Below are positions 8,577-16,484 of a stretch of DNA of 54,163 nucleotides, piece by piece. A program made the position numbers and the translations under genes. The number at the start of each line of letters is the position of its first letter. Position 1 is the stretch's first letter. The DNA comes from Prevotella sp. (GTDB taxonomy: Bacteria > Bacteroidota > Bacteroidia > Bacteroidales > Bacteroidaceae), in assembly GCA_017650905.1 (NCBI GenBank), contig JAGCDZ010000085.1, positions 1 to 54,163 on the forward strand, read 5' to 3'. The notes under the pieces were generated by a model that ran no database searches, was not told the DNA's origin, and saw nothing but the letters and a program-made list of their open reading frames with translations.

Positions 8577-8588
8577 ATTTCCTTGGTT

Positions 8589-9218
8589 TTATTGTTTCCA
8601 CGTCTCTGGGCTCTTGCGCCATTCGGCAAGTACAGCCTTATCTTCTTCTTTGATATAACCGGTCTTCGCGGCTTCTTCTACCACCGCCTCGTAGTTGCTC
8701 AGTGTGATAAGTTTTACGCCCGCCTCTTCAAAAGCTTTCTCAGCTACGGGGAAGCCGTAAGTGAACGATGCCACCATACCTACTACCTCAACGCCATATT
8801 CGCGCAAAGCAGCAACGGCCTTCAGCGATGAACCTCCCGTAGAAATCAGATCCTCGACAACCACCACTTTGGCACCCTTTTCGATTTCACCTTCTATCTG
8901 ATTGCCCATGCCGTGATCTTTCGGCTTCGGACGCACATACGAGAAAGGCAGTCCCAGCTGGTCGGCTACAAGCGCGCCTTGGGCGATGGCTCCTGTGGCA
9001 ACGCCAGCCACAGCTTCGGCCTCAGGAAAATTTTCCTGAATGGCGTGACAGAGTTCGAGTTTCACAAACGAGCGCACATCGCTGAACGAGAGCGTCTTGC
9101 GGTTGTCGGTATAGATGGGTGATTTCCAGCCTGAGGCCCATGTAAACGGATCGTTGGGCTGTAACTTGATGGCCTTGATATCCATCAGTTTTCGTGCTAA
9201 TTGATGCTTGATATCCAT
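8589..9218 (-). CDS. pyrE: orotate phosphoribosyltransferase
   Basis: Joins orotate to PRPP to form OMP in pyrimidine synthesis. It is 209 aa from ATG 9218; a longer frame to 9263 would begin upstream of the TACCTTTG promoter box, so it is rejected. The PRPP-binding loop is VVVVEDLISTGGSS, and 'GVATGAIAQGALVADQLGLPFSYVRPKPKDHG' is the usual orotate/PRPP segment. It is the first gene of a minus-strand run with the SRPBCC gene and argH, and it is divergent from the esterase gene. Confidence 0.95.
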   Translation of the reverse strand: MDIKHQLARKLMDIKAIKLQPNDPFTWASGWKSPIYTDNRKTLSFSDVRSFVKLELCHAIQENFPEAEAVAGVATGAIAQGALVADQLGLPFSYVRPKPKDHGMGNQIEGEIEKGAKVVVVEDLISTGGSSLKAVAALREYGVEVVGMVASFTYGFPVAEKAFEEAGVKLITLSNYEAVVEEAAKTGYIKEEDKAVLAEWRKSPETWKQ

Positions 9219-9240
9219 AATTGAATGAATTATTTGCGTG

Positions 9241-9248
9241 CAAAGGTA
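9241..9248 (-). promoter_or_regulatory. -7 box of pyrE (TACCTTTG)
   Basis: Bacteroidetes -7 motif TAnnTTTG on the minus strand, about 23 nt before the pyrE ATG. Confidence 0.65.
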
Positions 9249-9255
9249 CAAAAAA

Positions 9256-9288
9256 ACTATCAACTATCGACTATAAACTATAAACTTT
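9256..9288. repeat. 7-bp degenerate tandem repeat between divergent promoters
   Basis: ACTATCA, ACTATCG, ACTATAA, ACTATAA, ACTTTTT: five units lying exactly between the pyrE and esterase -7 boxes, where both -33 elements should be. Confidence 0.7.
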
Positions 9289-9291
9289 TTG

Positions 9292-9299
9292 TATCTTTG
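9292..9299 (+). promoter_or_regulatory. -7 box of the esterase gene (TATCTTTG)
   Basis: TAnnTTTG motif 40 nt before ATG 9339; the predicted leader is about 35 nt. Confidence 0.65.
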
Positions 9300-9338
9300 C
9301 ACCCAGATATAGATAACCATAACTTATTATTAGCAATT

Positions 9339-10829
9339 ATGAAAAGGATTTTGTTTTTAATAACGTTGTTCTGTGCAGCACTGATGGTGCAGGCGCAGAG
9401 ACCACAGATGATGCGGATGGCAGAGCCCGGACTCACCGACCAGACCGCGAGGAAATTCACGCTTGACCTGACTGAAGATGGTAAGGCACAGATGGTGTGC
9501 TTTCTGCCAACAACATCGACAGGTAAAGCCATCGTTGGTGTTCCTGGTGGTGGCTATTCCGTACTCTCCAACACTCACGAGGGAACGATGGCGGCTGATT
9601 GGCTCAACAAGAAAGGCATTGCCTATTTCGTGGTGAACTATCGTATGCCCGAAGGTGACCGTACCATTCCAATGGGCGATGTATCAAAGGGTATCCGTAT
9701 TGTCCGTGACTCTGCAGCTGTTTGGGGCATCAATCCTGACGACGTGGGCATCATGGGCTTCTCGGCAGGTGGTCACTTGGCATCTGTCATCTCCACCCTT
9801 ACCGAGTACGACGTGCGTCCCAACTTCACCATCCTGTTCTATCCTGTCATTTCGATGGATGAGCGCGTGTCTCACATGTGGTCGTGCCGCAACTTCCTTG
9901 GCGAGGATCAGAAGAATCCTGAGATGGTCCGCAAGTTCTCGACCAACAATGCTGTACGCCGCCACCTTACACCGCCTGCCTGTATCATTATGTCGGGCGA
10001 TGATAACTTGGTACCACCGCTCACCAATGGTTTGACTTACTATACCGCTATGCGTAATGCCGGCAACGACTGCGCCCTGTTCCTCTATCCTTCAGGCGGT
10101 CATGGCTATGGCTTCGCTCCTTTCTTCGCTTATCACGATGAGATGCTCGCCAACCTTGGCAAGTGGCTCGACCAGTTGAAGGCACCCAAACCTGATGCTA
10201 TCAAGGTGGCCTGCATCGGCAACAGCATTACTGATGGTCATGGCATCGATCTCGCACCCCGCAACGGCTATCCCGCCCAGTTGCAGCGGATATTGGGCAA
10301 TGATTATAATGTGAAGAACTTCGGCGTAAGCGCCCGCACCATGCTTAACAAGGGTGATTATCCTTATATGAACGAGCTGGCTTGGCGTGATGCCCTTGCC
10401 TTCAAGCCCGATATTGTTATCATTAAGTTGGGAACCAACGATTCGAAACCAGAGAATTGGAAGTACAATGCCGAGTTCAAGCAGGATCTTGAGCAGATGA
10501 TTACCTCTCTCTGTCCGTCTTTGGCTCAGCCCGCCAAGAAGGGAAAGAAAGCCAAGAAAGGTCAGACCGTAGAGCCTGTGAAGCCTCAGATCTATCTCTG
10601 CACGCCTATCCCCGCCTTTAAGTCTACATGGAATATCAATGATTCTGTGATTGTCAACGGTATCATTCCTATTCAGAAAGAGGTGGCTGCGAAATACGGT
10701 TTGAAGATTATCGACCTCCACACCCTTTATGCCAATGATGGCGACAAGATGCTGACCGACGGTATCCATCCCGACGATAAGGGTGCACGCCGAATGGCTC
10801 AGATTATTGCGGGAGAACTGAAGAAGTAA
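9339..10829 (+). CDS. two-domain esterase: alpha/beta hydrolase fused to SGNH hydrolase
   Basis: A secreted protein of 496 aa; start chosen at the signal peptide MKRILFLITLFCAALMVQAQ. Domain 1 (~35-280) is an alpha/beta hydrolase: oxyanion segment VPGGGY, nucleophile Ser142 in GFSAGG, probable Asp222 in SGDD, His255 in GGHGYG. Domain 2 (~288-496) is an SGNH/GDSL hydrolase: Ser296 in IGNSITDG, Asn367 in LGTND, Asp474-x-x-His477 in DGIHPD. Such pairs in Prevotella commonly act as acetylxylan or other carbohydrate esterases; the substrate here is unknown and no glycoside hydrolase is adjacent. A Lys-rich loop (about 400-409) interrupts domain 2. It stands alone on the plus strand between comF and pyrE. 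Confidence 0.85.
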   Translation: MKRILFLITLFCAALMVQAQRPQMMRMAEPGLTDQTARKFTLDLTEDGKAQMVCFLPTTSTGKAIVGVPGGGYSVLSNTHEGTMAADWLNKKGIAYFVVNYRMPEGDRTIPMGDVSKGIRIVRDSAAVWGINPDDVGIMGFSAGGHLASVISTLTEYDVRPNFTILFYPVISMDERVSHMWSCRNFLGEDQKNPEMVRKFSTNNAVRRHLTPPACIIMSGDDNLVPPLTNGLTYYTAMRNAGNDCALFLYPSGGHGYGFAPFFAYHDEMLANLGKWLDQLKAPKPDAIKVACIGNSITDGHGIDLAPRNGYPAQLQRILGNDYNVKNFGVSARTMLNKGDYPYMNELAWRDALAFKPDIVIIKLGTNDSKPENWKYNAEFKQDLEQMITSLCPSLAQPAKKGKKAKKGQTVEPVKPQIYLCTPIPAFKSTWNINDSVIVNGIIPIQKEVAAKYGLKIIDLHTLYANDGDKMLTDGIHPDDKGARRMAQIIAGELKK

Positions 10830-10848
10830 AATGTAAGAGGGTCTTCCC

Positions 10849-11544
10849 TTACGATTTTGCGAAACCGAGGGCGAGCACGCTGATTTTCACGTTGCTCGCC
10901 TTCTGTATTTCTTTGGCACAGGCAATAATGGTGGCACCCGTGGTCACCACATCGTCGATTAAAAGCAGATGCTTTCCATTGATGCTGTTGCCATCAGTGA
11001 GCTCAAACACATCTTCCACATTCTCATTGCGCTCCCAACGGCCACGCTGTGTCTGGCTCCCTGCAAACTTTGTGCGCCTAATCACTTTGTCGGCAATGGG
11101 AAGACTCGTCACTTCGCTCACGCCTTTTGCCAGCATCATACTTTGGTTATAGCCTCGCTCGCGCTCTCGTTTCTTGGCCAACGGTATGGGCACGAGGACA
11201 TCGATGTCGTCAAAAAGACCACTACGCATCAGTTCCATAGCCATCATCCTTCCCATCACCACGCCAATCTCAGGGTGGTTCTTGTATTTCAGTTCATAGA
11301 GGATATTGGCTGTCTCGGCATGCGGCTCGTAGTAGAAAAGGGCAGTGGCTTTCTCGAGGACGATTTGTCCCCAGAACAGCTTGGCCATCACATTCTCATA
11401 GAGATCACGGCCGAAGTCTGTGCGCGGCAGATGCAGATAACACTTGCTGCACAATGTTTCTTCAGTCACAGCGAGCCGCTCGCCACAGACGACACACAGT
11501 CGTGGCGATATCAGGTCGAGCAATCGGCTCCAGAAACTAATCAT
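10849..11544 (-). CDS. comF: ComF family phosphoribosyltransferase-like protein
   Basis: A protein of 231 aa. The N-terminal zinc-ribbon pair (CVVCGERL, then CSKCYLHLP) is followed by a PRTase fold with 'LVPIPLAKKRERERGYNQS' and the PRPP-loop-like 'LLLIDDVVTTGATI'. ComF proteins support DNA uptake or processing in naturally competent bacteria, but the exact biochemistry is poorly defined. It is the last gene of the prmC-recX-comF run, 21 nt after recX with a 7-bp repeat tract in the gap. Confidence 0.9.
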   Translation of the reverse strand: MISFWSRLLDLISPRLCVVCGERLAVTEETLCSKCYLHLPRTDFGRDLYENVMAKLFWGQIVLEKATALFYYEPHAETANILYELKYKNHPEIGVVMGRMMAMELMRSGLFDDIDVLVPIPLAKKRERERGYNQSMMLAKGVSEVTSLPIADKVIRRTKFAGSQTQRGRWERNENVEDVFELTDGNSINGKHLLLIDDVVTTGATIIACAKEIQKASNVKISVLALGFAKS

Positions 11545-11575
11545 CTATAAACTCTAAACTTTAAACTATAAACTC
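11544..11575. repeat. 7-bp degenerate tandem repeat (AACTATA type)
   Basis: CTATAAACTCTAAACTTTAA and the following ACTATAAACTCT fill the recX-comF junction and enter the last codons of recX. Confidence 0.65.
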
Positions 11576-12057
11576 TCTTCTTCCATCTCTTCCATATCCT
11601 CCACGTTCAAGCATTGGCGGATGATGTCGAAGGTAAAGCCCCGACCAAGGGCAAAACGAACCAGTTTCCGGTTGCGTTCGTAGTCGCTCTCAGCCTTAAT
11701 ACTCTTGCTCTTCTGTTTCAGCAGGGGTTTGAGCACTTTCAAGTATTCCTCGTCGCTGATCTCGTCAAGCACCATCTGTTGGATATCATTGTCGATACGT
11801 TTCATCCAAAGGGCCTGCTGCACCTTACGGCGACCCCATTTGTTGTAGCGGATCTTGTCCTTCACAAAAGCACGGGCATAACGCTCATCGTCCACATAGC
11901 GCTCCTTCACGAGTCGTGCCATCACTTTGGCTTGTACGGCTTCTGATAGCTCCCATTTCCGCATTTTCTCGAGCATCTCATACTGACAGTGTTCAGCATT
12001 GGCGCATAATGAGGCCAGTTGGAGGAAAGCCTCCTGTTCGGTCATTTCTTTTTTCAT
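11566..12057 (-). CDS. recX: regulatory protein RecX
   Basis: A protein of 163 aa built from three-helix RecX repeats. The signature 'LVKERYVDDERYARAFVKDKIRYNKWGRRKVQQAL' is clear. RecX modulates RecA filament growth in recombination and the SOS response. Its ATG overlaps the prmC stop by 4 nt, implying coupled translation. The last codons run into a 7-bp repeat. Confidence 0.93.
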   Translation of the reverse strand: MKKEMTEQEAFLQLASLCANAEHCQYEMLEKMRKWELSEAVQAKVMARLVKERYVDDERYARAFVKDKIRYNKWGRRKVQQALWMKRIDNDIQQMVLDEISDEEYLKVLKPLLKQKSKSIKAESDYERNRKLVRFALGRGFTFDIIRQCLNVEDMEEMEEESL

Positions 12058-12947
12058 ATCTTTTTAGCTTTAAGGAATCGTTGTTTACCAAACATGTCCA
12101 GTTTGATTTCTGTTTCTGAGAAGCCCAACTCGCGCACCATCGCTTCTGTTTCACAAGCATACAGCGGGTTCAGTTCAAAATAGAGCAGACCATTGGGTTT
12201 TAAGGCTTCTTTTGCAAAGTGGGTGATGGCGCGATAGAAAAGCAACGGAACGTCATTAGGCACAAACAGCGCCAGATGGGGCTCATGCTCCAGTACATGC
12301 CGTTCCATCGTCGCTTTCTCCCGATTGCAGATATAGGGCGGGTTGCTGACGATGAGGTCGAATGATTTAGAGGTAAGAGGTGAGAGGTGAGAGGTGAGAG
12401 ATATGTTTTGTGCCTCTAAATGTGACTCAAACTCAAGGATATCATGTTGTTCGAAAGTCATATCAGCGGCGAGGGTATCTGCATTTTTCTTGGCGATGCG
12501 GAGCGCTTTCTCGGATATATCCCACGCCGTCACATTTGCTTGAGGCATCTCCAGCGCCAGCGTAATGGCAATACACCCGCTCCCAGTTCCTATGTCGAGT
12601 ATCTGGTAATCTCTTACCTCTCTCCTCTTACCTCTTACCTCTAAAATCATCTCACACAACTCCCCCGTTTCCGGCCTCGGAATCAGCACCCCAGGCTCCA
12701 CATGAAACCGTCTTCCGCAGAACTCAGCAACGCCCATTACATACTGCACGGGTTCACCCTTTTCGAGCCGTTGCATCATCCCTTCCAGTTCTGCGCACTC
12801 TTCCTCGTTCAGTTCATCCGTTTTCCCACAGACAATATCCGTCAGCGAGAGGCCGAACCTGACGTCAAGCATCCAACGGACGATGGCTTTCGCCTCGTCC
12901 GTATCATAGATGCTTGCCAGTCTGCGCCAGAGTGTTTCGTATTTCAT
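12054..12947 (-). CDS. prmC: peptide chain release factor N5-glutamine methyltransferase
   Basis: PrmC methylates the GGQ glutamine of release factors using SAM. It is 297 aa from ATG 12947; the longer frame to 12965 begins inside or above the promoter box. SAM motif DIGTGSGCIAITLAL and catalytic NPPY (DLIVSNPPYIC) are intact. Two short segments are foreign to the family: 'EVRGKRREVRDYQ' just before motif I, and 'SLTSHLSPLTSKS' just before NPPY. Both are encoded by 7-bp CTCTTACC/GAGGTGA repeats in opposite orientation. Both sit at loop positions flanking the cofactor strand, so activity may be kept. Confidence 0.93.
   Translation of the reverse strand: MKYETLWRRLASIYDTDEAKAIVRWMLDVRFGLSLTDIVCGKTDELNEEECAELEGMMQRLEKGEPVQYVMGVAEFCGRRFHVEPGVLIPRPETGELCEMILEVRGKRREVRDYQILDIGTGSGCIAITLALEMPQANVTAWDISEKALRIAKKNADTLAADMTFEQHDILEFESHLEAQNISLTSHLSPLTSKSFDLIVSNPPYICNREKATMERHVLEHEPHLALFVPNDVPLLFYRAITHFAKEALKPNGLLYFELNPLYACETEAMVRELGFSETEIKLDMFGKQRFLKAKKI
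12370..12401. repeat. 7-bp tandem repeat in frame in prmC (GAGGTGA)
   Basis: One GAGGTAA unit and three GAGGTGA units, read from the minus strand as SLTSHLSPLTS. Confidence 0.75.
12611..12642. repeat. 7-bp tandem repeat in frame in prmC (CTCTTAC, inverted)
   Basis: CTCTTACCTCTCTCCTCTTA and the following CCTCTTACCTCT, read from the minus strand as EVRGKRREVRD. The orientation is opposite to the tract at 12370, so AGAGGTAAGAG and CTCTTACCTCT are complementary. Confidence 0.75.
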
Positions 12948-12954
12948 TTGAGTG

Positions 12955-12962
12955 CAAAGATA
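12955..12962 (-). promoter_or_regulatory. -7 box of prmC (TATCTTTG), near-leaderless
   Basis: The motif ends 8 nt before the prmC ATG, so the expected transcript starts only about 3 nt upstream of the start codon. Confidence 0.6.
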
Positions 12963-13046
12963 CAATATTTTTAAAAAAACACTGCATAATTACAGAAAAA
13001 TGAAATAAAAAGGCATTCTTTGCGACAGATTATCGTGAAGTTCTAA

Positions 13047-13358
13047 TTACTTCTTGTTCTTTTCTGCAGGCTTCTCCGCCTTGATTTCAGTGGCTTTATA
13101 GCCGAACTTGCCGAAACTCTGGATGATGGCATTGGAGTTGGTCTTGTCAGCATCGTAGGTGATGGTGACACGCTGCTCGTCGATATTGCACTCAATCTGC
13201 TTGACACCCTTCTCGAATCGGAGGTTACCCTTGATTTTTTTCTCACAGCTCTCGCAGTGCATCACTGGCTGAGTGGTAACAACGACGGTCTTAATGTCCT
13301 TTGCCATACTAACCACAGCGGTCAGCATCATGGCGCTTAATACTAATACTTTTTTCAT
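13047..13358 (-). CDS. exported heavy-metal-associated (HMA) domain protein
   Basis: A protein of 103 aa: a signal peptide (MKKVLVLSAMMLTAVVSMA) and one ferredoxin-like HMA domain with the metal site MHCESC and 'CNIDEQRVTITYDADKTNSNAIIQSFGKFGYKA'. Such domains bind Cu(I) or similar soft metals through the two Cys. Unlike CopZ it is predicted to be periplasmic. It ends in a Lys/Glu-rich tail. It is the last gene of a three-gene operon with a TonB receptor and a Cys-containing secreted protein, which suggests metal acquisition or handling. Confidence 0.85.
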   Translation of the reverse strand: MKKVLVLSAMMLTAVVSMAKDIKTVVVTTQPVMHCESCEKKIKGNLRFEKGVKQIECNIDEQRVTITYDADKTNSNAIIQSFGKFGYKATEIKAEKPAEKNKK

Positions 13359-13376
13359 AATTCCTATTTTTTTGAT

Positions 13377-13411
13377 TATTCACTATTTACTTTAAACTAT
13401 TCACTATCACA
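13377..13411. repeat. 7-bp degenerate tandem repeat
   Basis: ATTCACT, ATTTACT, TTAAACT, ATTCACT fill the gap between the TonB receptor stop and the HMA gene. Confidence 0.6.
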
Positions 13412-15374
13412 GTCTTCCGAAATTCACGCGGATGCCGGCATAGAACATGGCACCGTGAACGGGTCCCCACACCATCGTGGGATCGAAGGTGGCGCTCCAT
13501 GGATCTTCGGCATTGATGATGGTCTTCTTCTGGCGGAAGGCTGTCAGGTTCTCTCCGCCGATATAGACGGAGAAATGGCGGAACCAGCGGGTAATCTGCG
13601 CTGACACCTGCTCATAGGCTTGGAAATGCTCGTCCCAAAGACCATTAACAGGAGTAGGCATTCGTCCGCCACCGTTGAGTTGCAGCGTGGCATCCACCTG
13701 CCAGAGGCCGAGGGGTGTCTTATAGCTGGCGGTGACGAGACCTTTGTATCGGCTCGTCAGCGGCTTCTCCATCAGTTCGCCGCCATAGGTACATTTCACA
13801 TCGTTCCAACGCCAGGCGGCTGTCAGCTCCAGTCCTTGTACGACGGGATAAGTGGCATCAATCTGAATGGTGTTCGAATACGACTTACCGTTGAGGTTGG
13901 TGATTCGTATCAGTGAGGGATTGCTGTCGTAGTCGATGACGGCCTGCTGACTGAAATTCGTGTGATAATACTCGGCATTCAGCTTCAGCGTTTTTCCGAA
14001 CAGGGGGATATAGAACGAACTGCTGATGCCGTAGTTCCAGGCACGCTCCTGCTCCAGATCATCAATCACTAACTGGCGTCCGCTGGCCAGCAGATTATTG
14101 TTCTCTGCCAATGCATGCACGGTACGATAGCCCTTGCCTGCTGAGAGACGCAGGCTGACAATCTCGCTGGGAGTGAGTTTCAGATGGAAACGGGGTGTGA
14201 CGAATGTGCCGTAGCGGCTACTATGGTCTGCTCTAATACCAGCCATTGCCACCACCTTGTCGTTCAGGTTGTAGGTGTACTGGACATAGGCGCCAGGTGT
14301 TGTCTCTTTGTCCTCCTTCGTCAGATAGTCGTAGTTCAGCGAGAGACCCGTTGAGAGGTTATGCTGTTCAGTAAAGTTGGTCTCAAACAACAGTTGGGCA
14401 TAGGCATTCTTCTGGTTCACGCTGTAGTGTTTGTTGCCATAATTGGCATCCAACAGATGCATCGAGGCATTGCCCATGACAGCGATGTTCGTGCCATGCT
14501 CTGGGTCGAGGATGAAGGCGTGCTTCATATAACCCTCATAACGCTCGGTCTCGACGCCGATTTTATAGAGGTGAGAGGTATGAGGTGAGAGGTGAGAGGA
14601 ATGTTCAGTCTGTCCGCCCTCACGTTTCTCCTTCACCATACCAAAGCCGCCGTGGAACAGATAATGGTCGCCCTTCCACTTCCAACGGTTCTGAAGGTTC
14701 CACTGGCGCACGTTGGGCTGATCAAGGAATCCGTCGTTGTTCACGTCGTGGTGTCCGAAGTCATCCTGATAATGAACGAGCACCTCCGTACTCAGTTTGT
14801 CATCGAGATGGACATTGGCATCGGCATTGGCCTCCAGACGTCCTAAGGTGCCACCATATAGGTTTACCGTCACACCCTCGTCGTTATCAGGCTTCAGATA
14901 CTCTATGTCGATCTGGCCCGTGATACTCTCATAGCCGTTGCGGACAGATGAGGAGCCCTTCGACACCTGTATGCTGTTCATCCAAGGACCAGGCACATAG
15001 TCGAGCGAGTAGGGAGCTGCAGCCCCACGGAAGTTGGGCAGGTTTTCTGTAAGCATCTGTACATAGGTGCCGCTCAGTCCCAAGAGCTTGATTTGCTTGG
15101 CACCTGTCGCAGCGTCACTATAGTTCACGTCGACAGAGGGGTTCGTAGTGAAGCTCTCGCCTAAGTTGCAGCAGGCAGCCTTAAATAGTTCCTCGCGGTT
15201 GATGAGCACACCGTTCACGGCGCCACCCATCCTTCGGGTACCAGAACGGCGTGAGGTGATCGTCACGTTGTCGAGGCTCTGCGTCATCATCGTGTCGGCC
15301 TGCAACGAGTCGATATCCTGTCCAAAAGCAGACAGGCTTAGCATCGTTACGATGCTTGTCAATAATAATCTCAT
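13407..15374 (-). CDS. TonB-dependent receptor, probable metal or metallophore
   Basis: A protein of 655 aa from ATG 15374, chosen for the signal peptide MRLLLTSIVTMLSLSAFGQ. A plug domain (~25-170: 'LDNVTITSRRSGTRRMGGAVNG', 'FTTNPSVDVNYSDAATGAKQIKLLGLSGTYVQML', 'NGYESITGQIDIEY') is followed directly by the barrel, with no carboxypeptidase-like N-terminal domain. The barrel ends 'GAMFYAGIRVNFGRL'. Its operon partners are an HMA protein and a Cys-rich exported protein, so copper or a related metal is a reasonable guess and no more. A loop (TEHSSHLSPHTSHL) is encoded by a 7-bp repeat. Confidence 0.85.
   Translation of the reverse strand: MRLLLTSIVTMLSLSAFGQDIDSLQADTMMTQSLDNVTITSRRSGTRRMGGAVNGVLINREELFKAACCNLGESFTTNPSVDVNYSDAATGAKQIKLLGLSGTYVQMLTENLPNFRGAAAPYSLDYVPGPWMNSIQVSKGSSSVRNGYESITGQIDIEYLKPDNDEGVTVNLYGGTLGRLEANADANVHLDDKLSTEVLVHYQDDFGHHDVNNDGFLDQPNVRQWNLQNRWKWKGDHYLFHGGFGMVKEKREGGQTEHSSHLSPHTSHLYKIGVETERYEGYMKHAFILDPEHGTNIAVMGNASMHLLDANYGNKHYSVNQKNAYAQLLFETNFTEQHNLSTGLSLNYDYLTKEDKETTPGAYVQYTYNLNDKVVAMAGIRADHSSRYGTFVTPRFHLKLTPSEIVSLRLSAGKGYRTVHALAENNNLLASGRQLVIDDLEQERAWNYGISSSFYIPLFGKTLKLNAEYYHTNFSQQAVIDYDSNPSLIRITNLNGKSYSNTIQIDATYPVVQGLELTAAWRWNDVKCTYGGELMEKPLTSRYKGLVTASYKTPLGLWQVDATLQLNGGGRMPTPVNGLWDEHFQAYEQVSAQITRWFRHFSVYIGGENLTAFRQKKTIINAEDPWSATFDPTMVWGPVHGAMFYAGIRVNFGRL
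14567..14601. repeat. 7-bp tandem repeat in frame in the TonB receptor
   Basis: GAGGTGA-type units (AGAGGTGAGAGGTATGAGGT, then GAGAGGTGAGAGG) encode SSHLSPHTSHL on the minus strand. It is the same family and orientation as the tract at 12370 in prmC. Confidence 0.72.
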
Positions 15375-15461
15375 GGTGTTATTCTTTGATATTAATATGA
15401 TACGAAAGAAAGTCAGGACACAGCAAAAAGCCATCCCCTGAAACACGGAATCACATTAAAA

Positions 15462-15848
15462 TCAAATCAACAGCACTTGTATGATGTTCAGATAGTCGCG
15501 AGGTGGACTTTTCCAGACCTCTGGAACAAACTGAACATCGGCCTTGTTCTCTGTCGTTACCTGCCATTCTGCGACAAGGTTTGGCAGAATGGACAAAAGG
15601 GGTTGGAAGACGTGGAAGTCATAGTTTACGGTCTGCGCTATATTTGTTGGCGACAGTTCCACATGCTCCACCGACATACAGTCGGCGTTCATATTACAAC
15701 TCATACCGTCCATACCGCCGCTATTGAAAACGGTCATTACCTTGAGCGTTCCTGTATGAGCACAACGCGTAATGGTAACACCGCTTCCGATAAACAACAG
15801 CGTCACCGAAAGCAGCATCGACAGTAGGATATGACAGAACTTCTTCAT
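15462..15848 (-). CDS. small Cys-containing exported protein of the metal operon
   Basis: A protein of 128 aa: a signal peptide (MKKFCHILLSMLLSVTLLFIGSG), then 'ITRCAHTGTLKV' and a Cys/Met-rich stretch 'GGMDGMSCNMNADCMSVEHVELSP'. The layout recalls the HYC_CC_PP family of Bacteroidetes, small periplasmic proteins that often precede TonB receptors, though the HYC triad reads RCAH here. Met, Cys and His in this spacing could bind soft metal ions. It is the first gene of the operon with the TonB receptor (88-nt gap) and the HMA protein. Confidence 0.6.
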   Translation of the reverse strand: MKKFCHILLSMLLSVTLLFIGSGVTITRCAHTGTLKVMTVFNSGGMDGMSCNMNADCMSVEHVELSPTNIAQTVNYDFHVFQPLLSILPNLVAEWQVTTENKADVQFVPEVWKSPPRDYLNIIQVLLI

Positions 15849-15856
15849 TCCGGCTG

Positions 15857-15864
15857 CAAAGATA
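15857..15864 (-). promoter_or_regulatory. -7 box of the metal operon (TATCTTTG)
   Basis: Minus-strand TAnnTTTG, 8 nt before ATG 15848, giving a leader of only ~4 nt. It is divergent from the thioredoxin promoter. Confidence 0.6.
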
Positions 15865-15913
15865 CATTTTTTTTCAGATATAAGTACATAAGAACATATT
15901 TTTTTATGTTTCT

Positions 15914-15943
15914 TTTGTAATTGGAAGATTTTTGTTATCTTTG
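15914..15943 (+). promoter_or_regulatory. promoter of the thioredoxin-like gene
   Basis: TTTG at 15914-15917 and TATCTTTG at 15936-15943, 18 nt apart, match the Bacteroidetes -33/-7 pair. The predicted leader is ~23 nt. Confidence 0.7.
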
Positions 15944-15970
15944 CACTCAGTTTAGGAAAGTTATAAGATT

Positions 15971-16480
15971 ATGATGAAAAGAAGCGTATTATTCGGCTTA
16001 ATAGCCCTGTTCATATCATTATCCGTTCAGGCTCAGACGGCGCTGAAAAAGGTATATAACGAAGATATCAACCCCCTCGAACAGATTGACCAGGCAGTCT
16101 TCAAAGCCAAGGCTAGCGGAAAGCTCGTTATCTGTCAGGTGGGCGGCAACTGGTGTCCCTGGTGCCTGCGCTTTGCCGATTTCATCACAAACGACACCAC
16201 CATCAGCAAGCTCATCAACGACAACTTTGAGTATATCCACGTGAACTACAATCCTCGCAAATCAGGCGGAGAGGAGAAAGAAAAGCAGGCTGCTGCATTG
16301 ATGAAGCGATTGAATAATTGCGGTCGCTTTGGCTTCCCCGTATTCGTTATTCTCGATGATGCTGGCAAGGTGATTCACATTCAGGATTCAAGTTTCCTTG
16401 AAGAAGGGCAGGGCTACAACCAGGAGAAAGTGCTGCAATTCTTCAAGAACTGGACGCCCCAAGCCGTCAAGAACAGCTAA
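15971..16480 (+). CDS. exported thioredoxin-fold protein (CPWC)
   Basis: A protein of 169 aa (an ATG at 15974 is equally possible). The signal peptide ends SVQAQ; the redox site is 'VGGNWCPWCLRF', and the cis-Pro loop is 'FGFPVFVILDDAGKVI'. It belongs to the DUF255/thioredoxin_7-like group of periplasmic disulfide proteins. It is monocistronic from its own promoter and convergent with the TfoX-N gene 4 nt downstream. Its redox partner is not evident, although many Cys-rich secreted proteins are encoded nearby. Confidence 0.85.
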   Translation: MMKRSVLFGLIALFISLSVQAQTALKKVYNEDINPLEQIDQAVFKAKASGKLVICQVGGNWCPWCLRFADFITNDTTISKLINDNFEYIHVNYNPRKSGGEEKEKQAAALMKRLNNCGRFGFPVFVILDDAGKVIHIQDSSFLEEGQGYNQEKVLQFFKNWTPQAVKNS

Positions 16481-16484
16481 ATAT

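Noticed and set aside
10833-10860. GTAAG...CTTAC hairpin between the esterase and comF stops as an intrinsic terminator
   Set aside because: The stem has a mismatch and wobble pairs and no clear T-tract on either strand.
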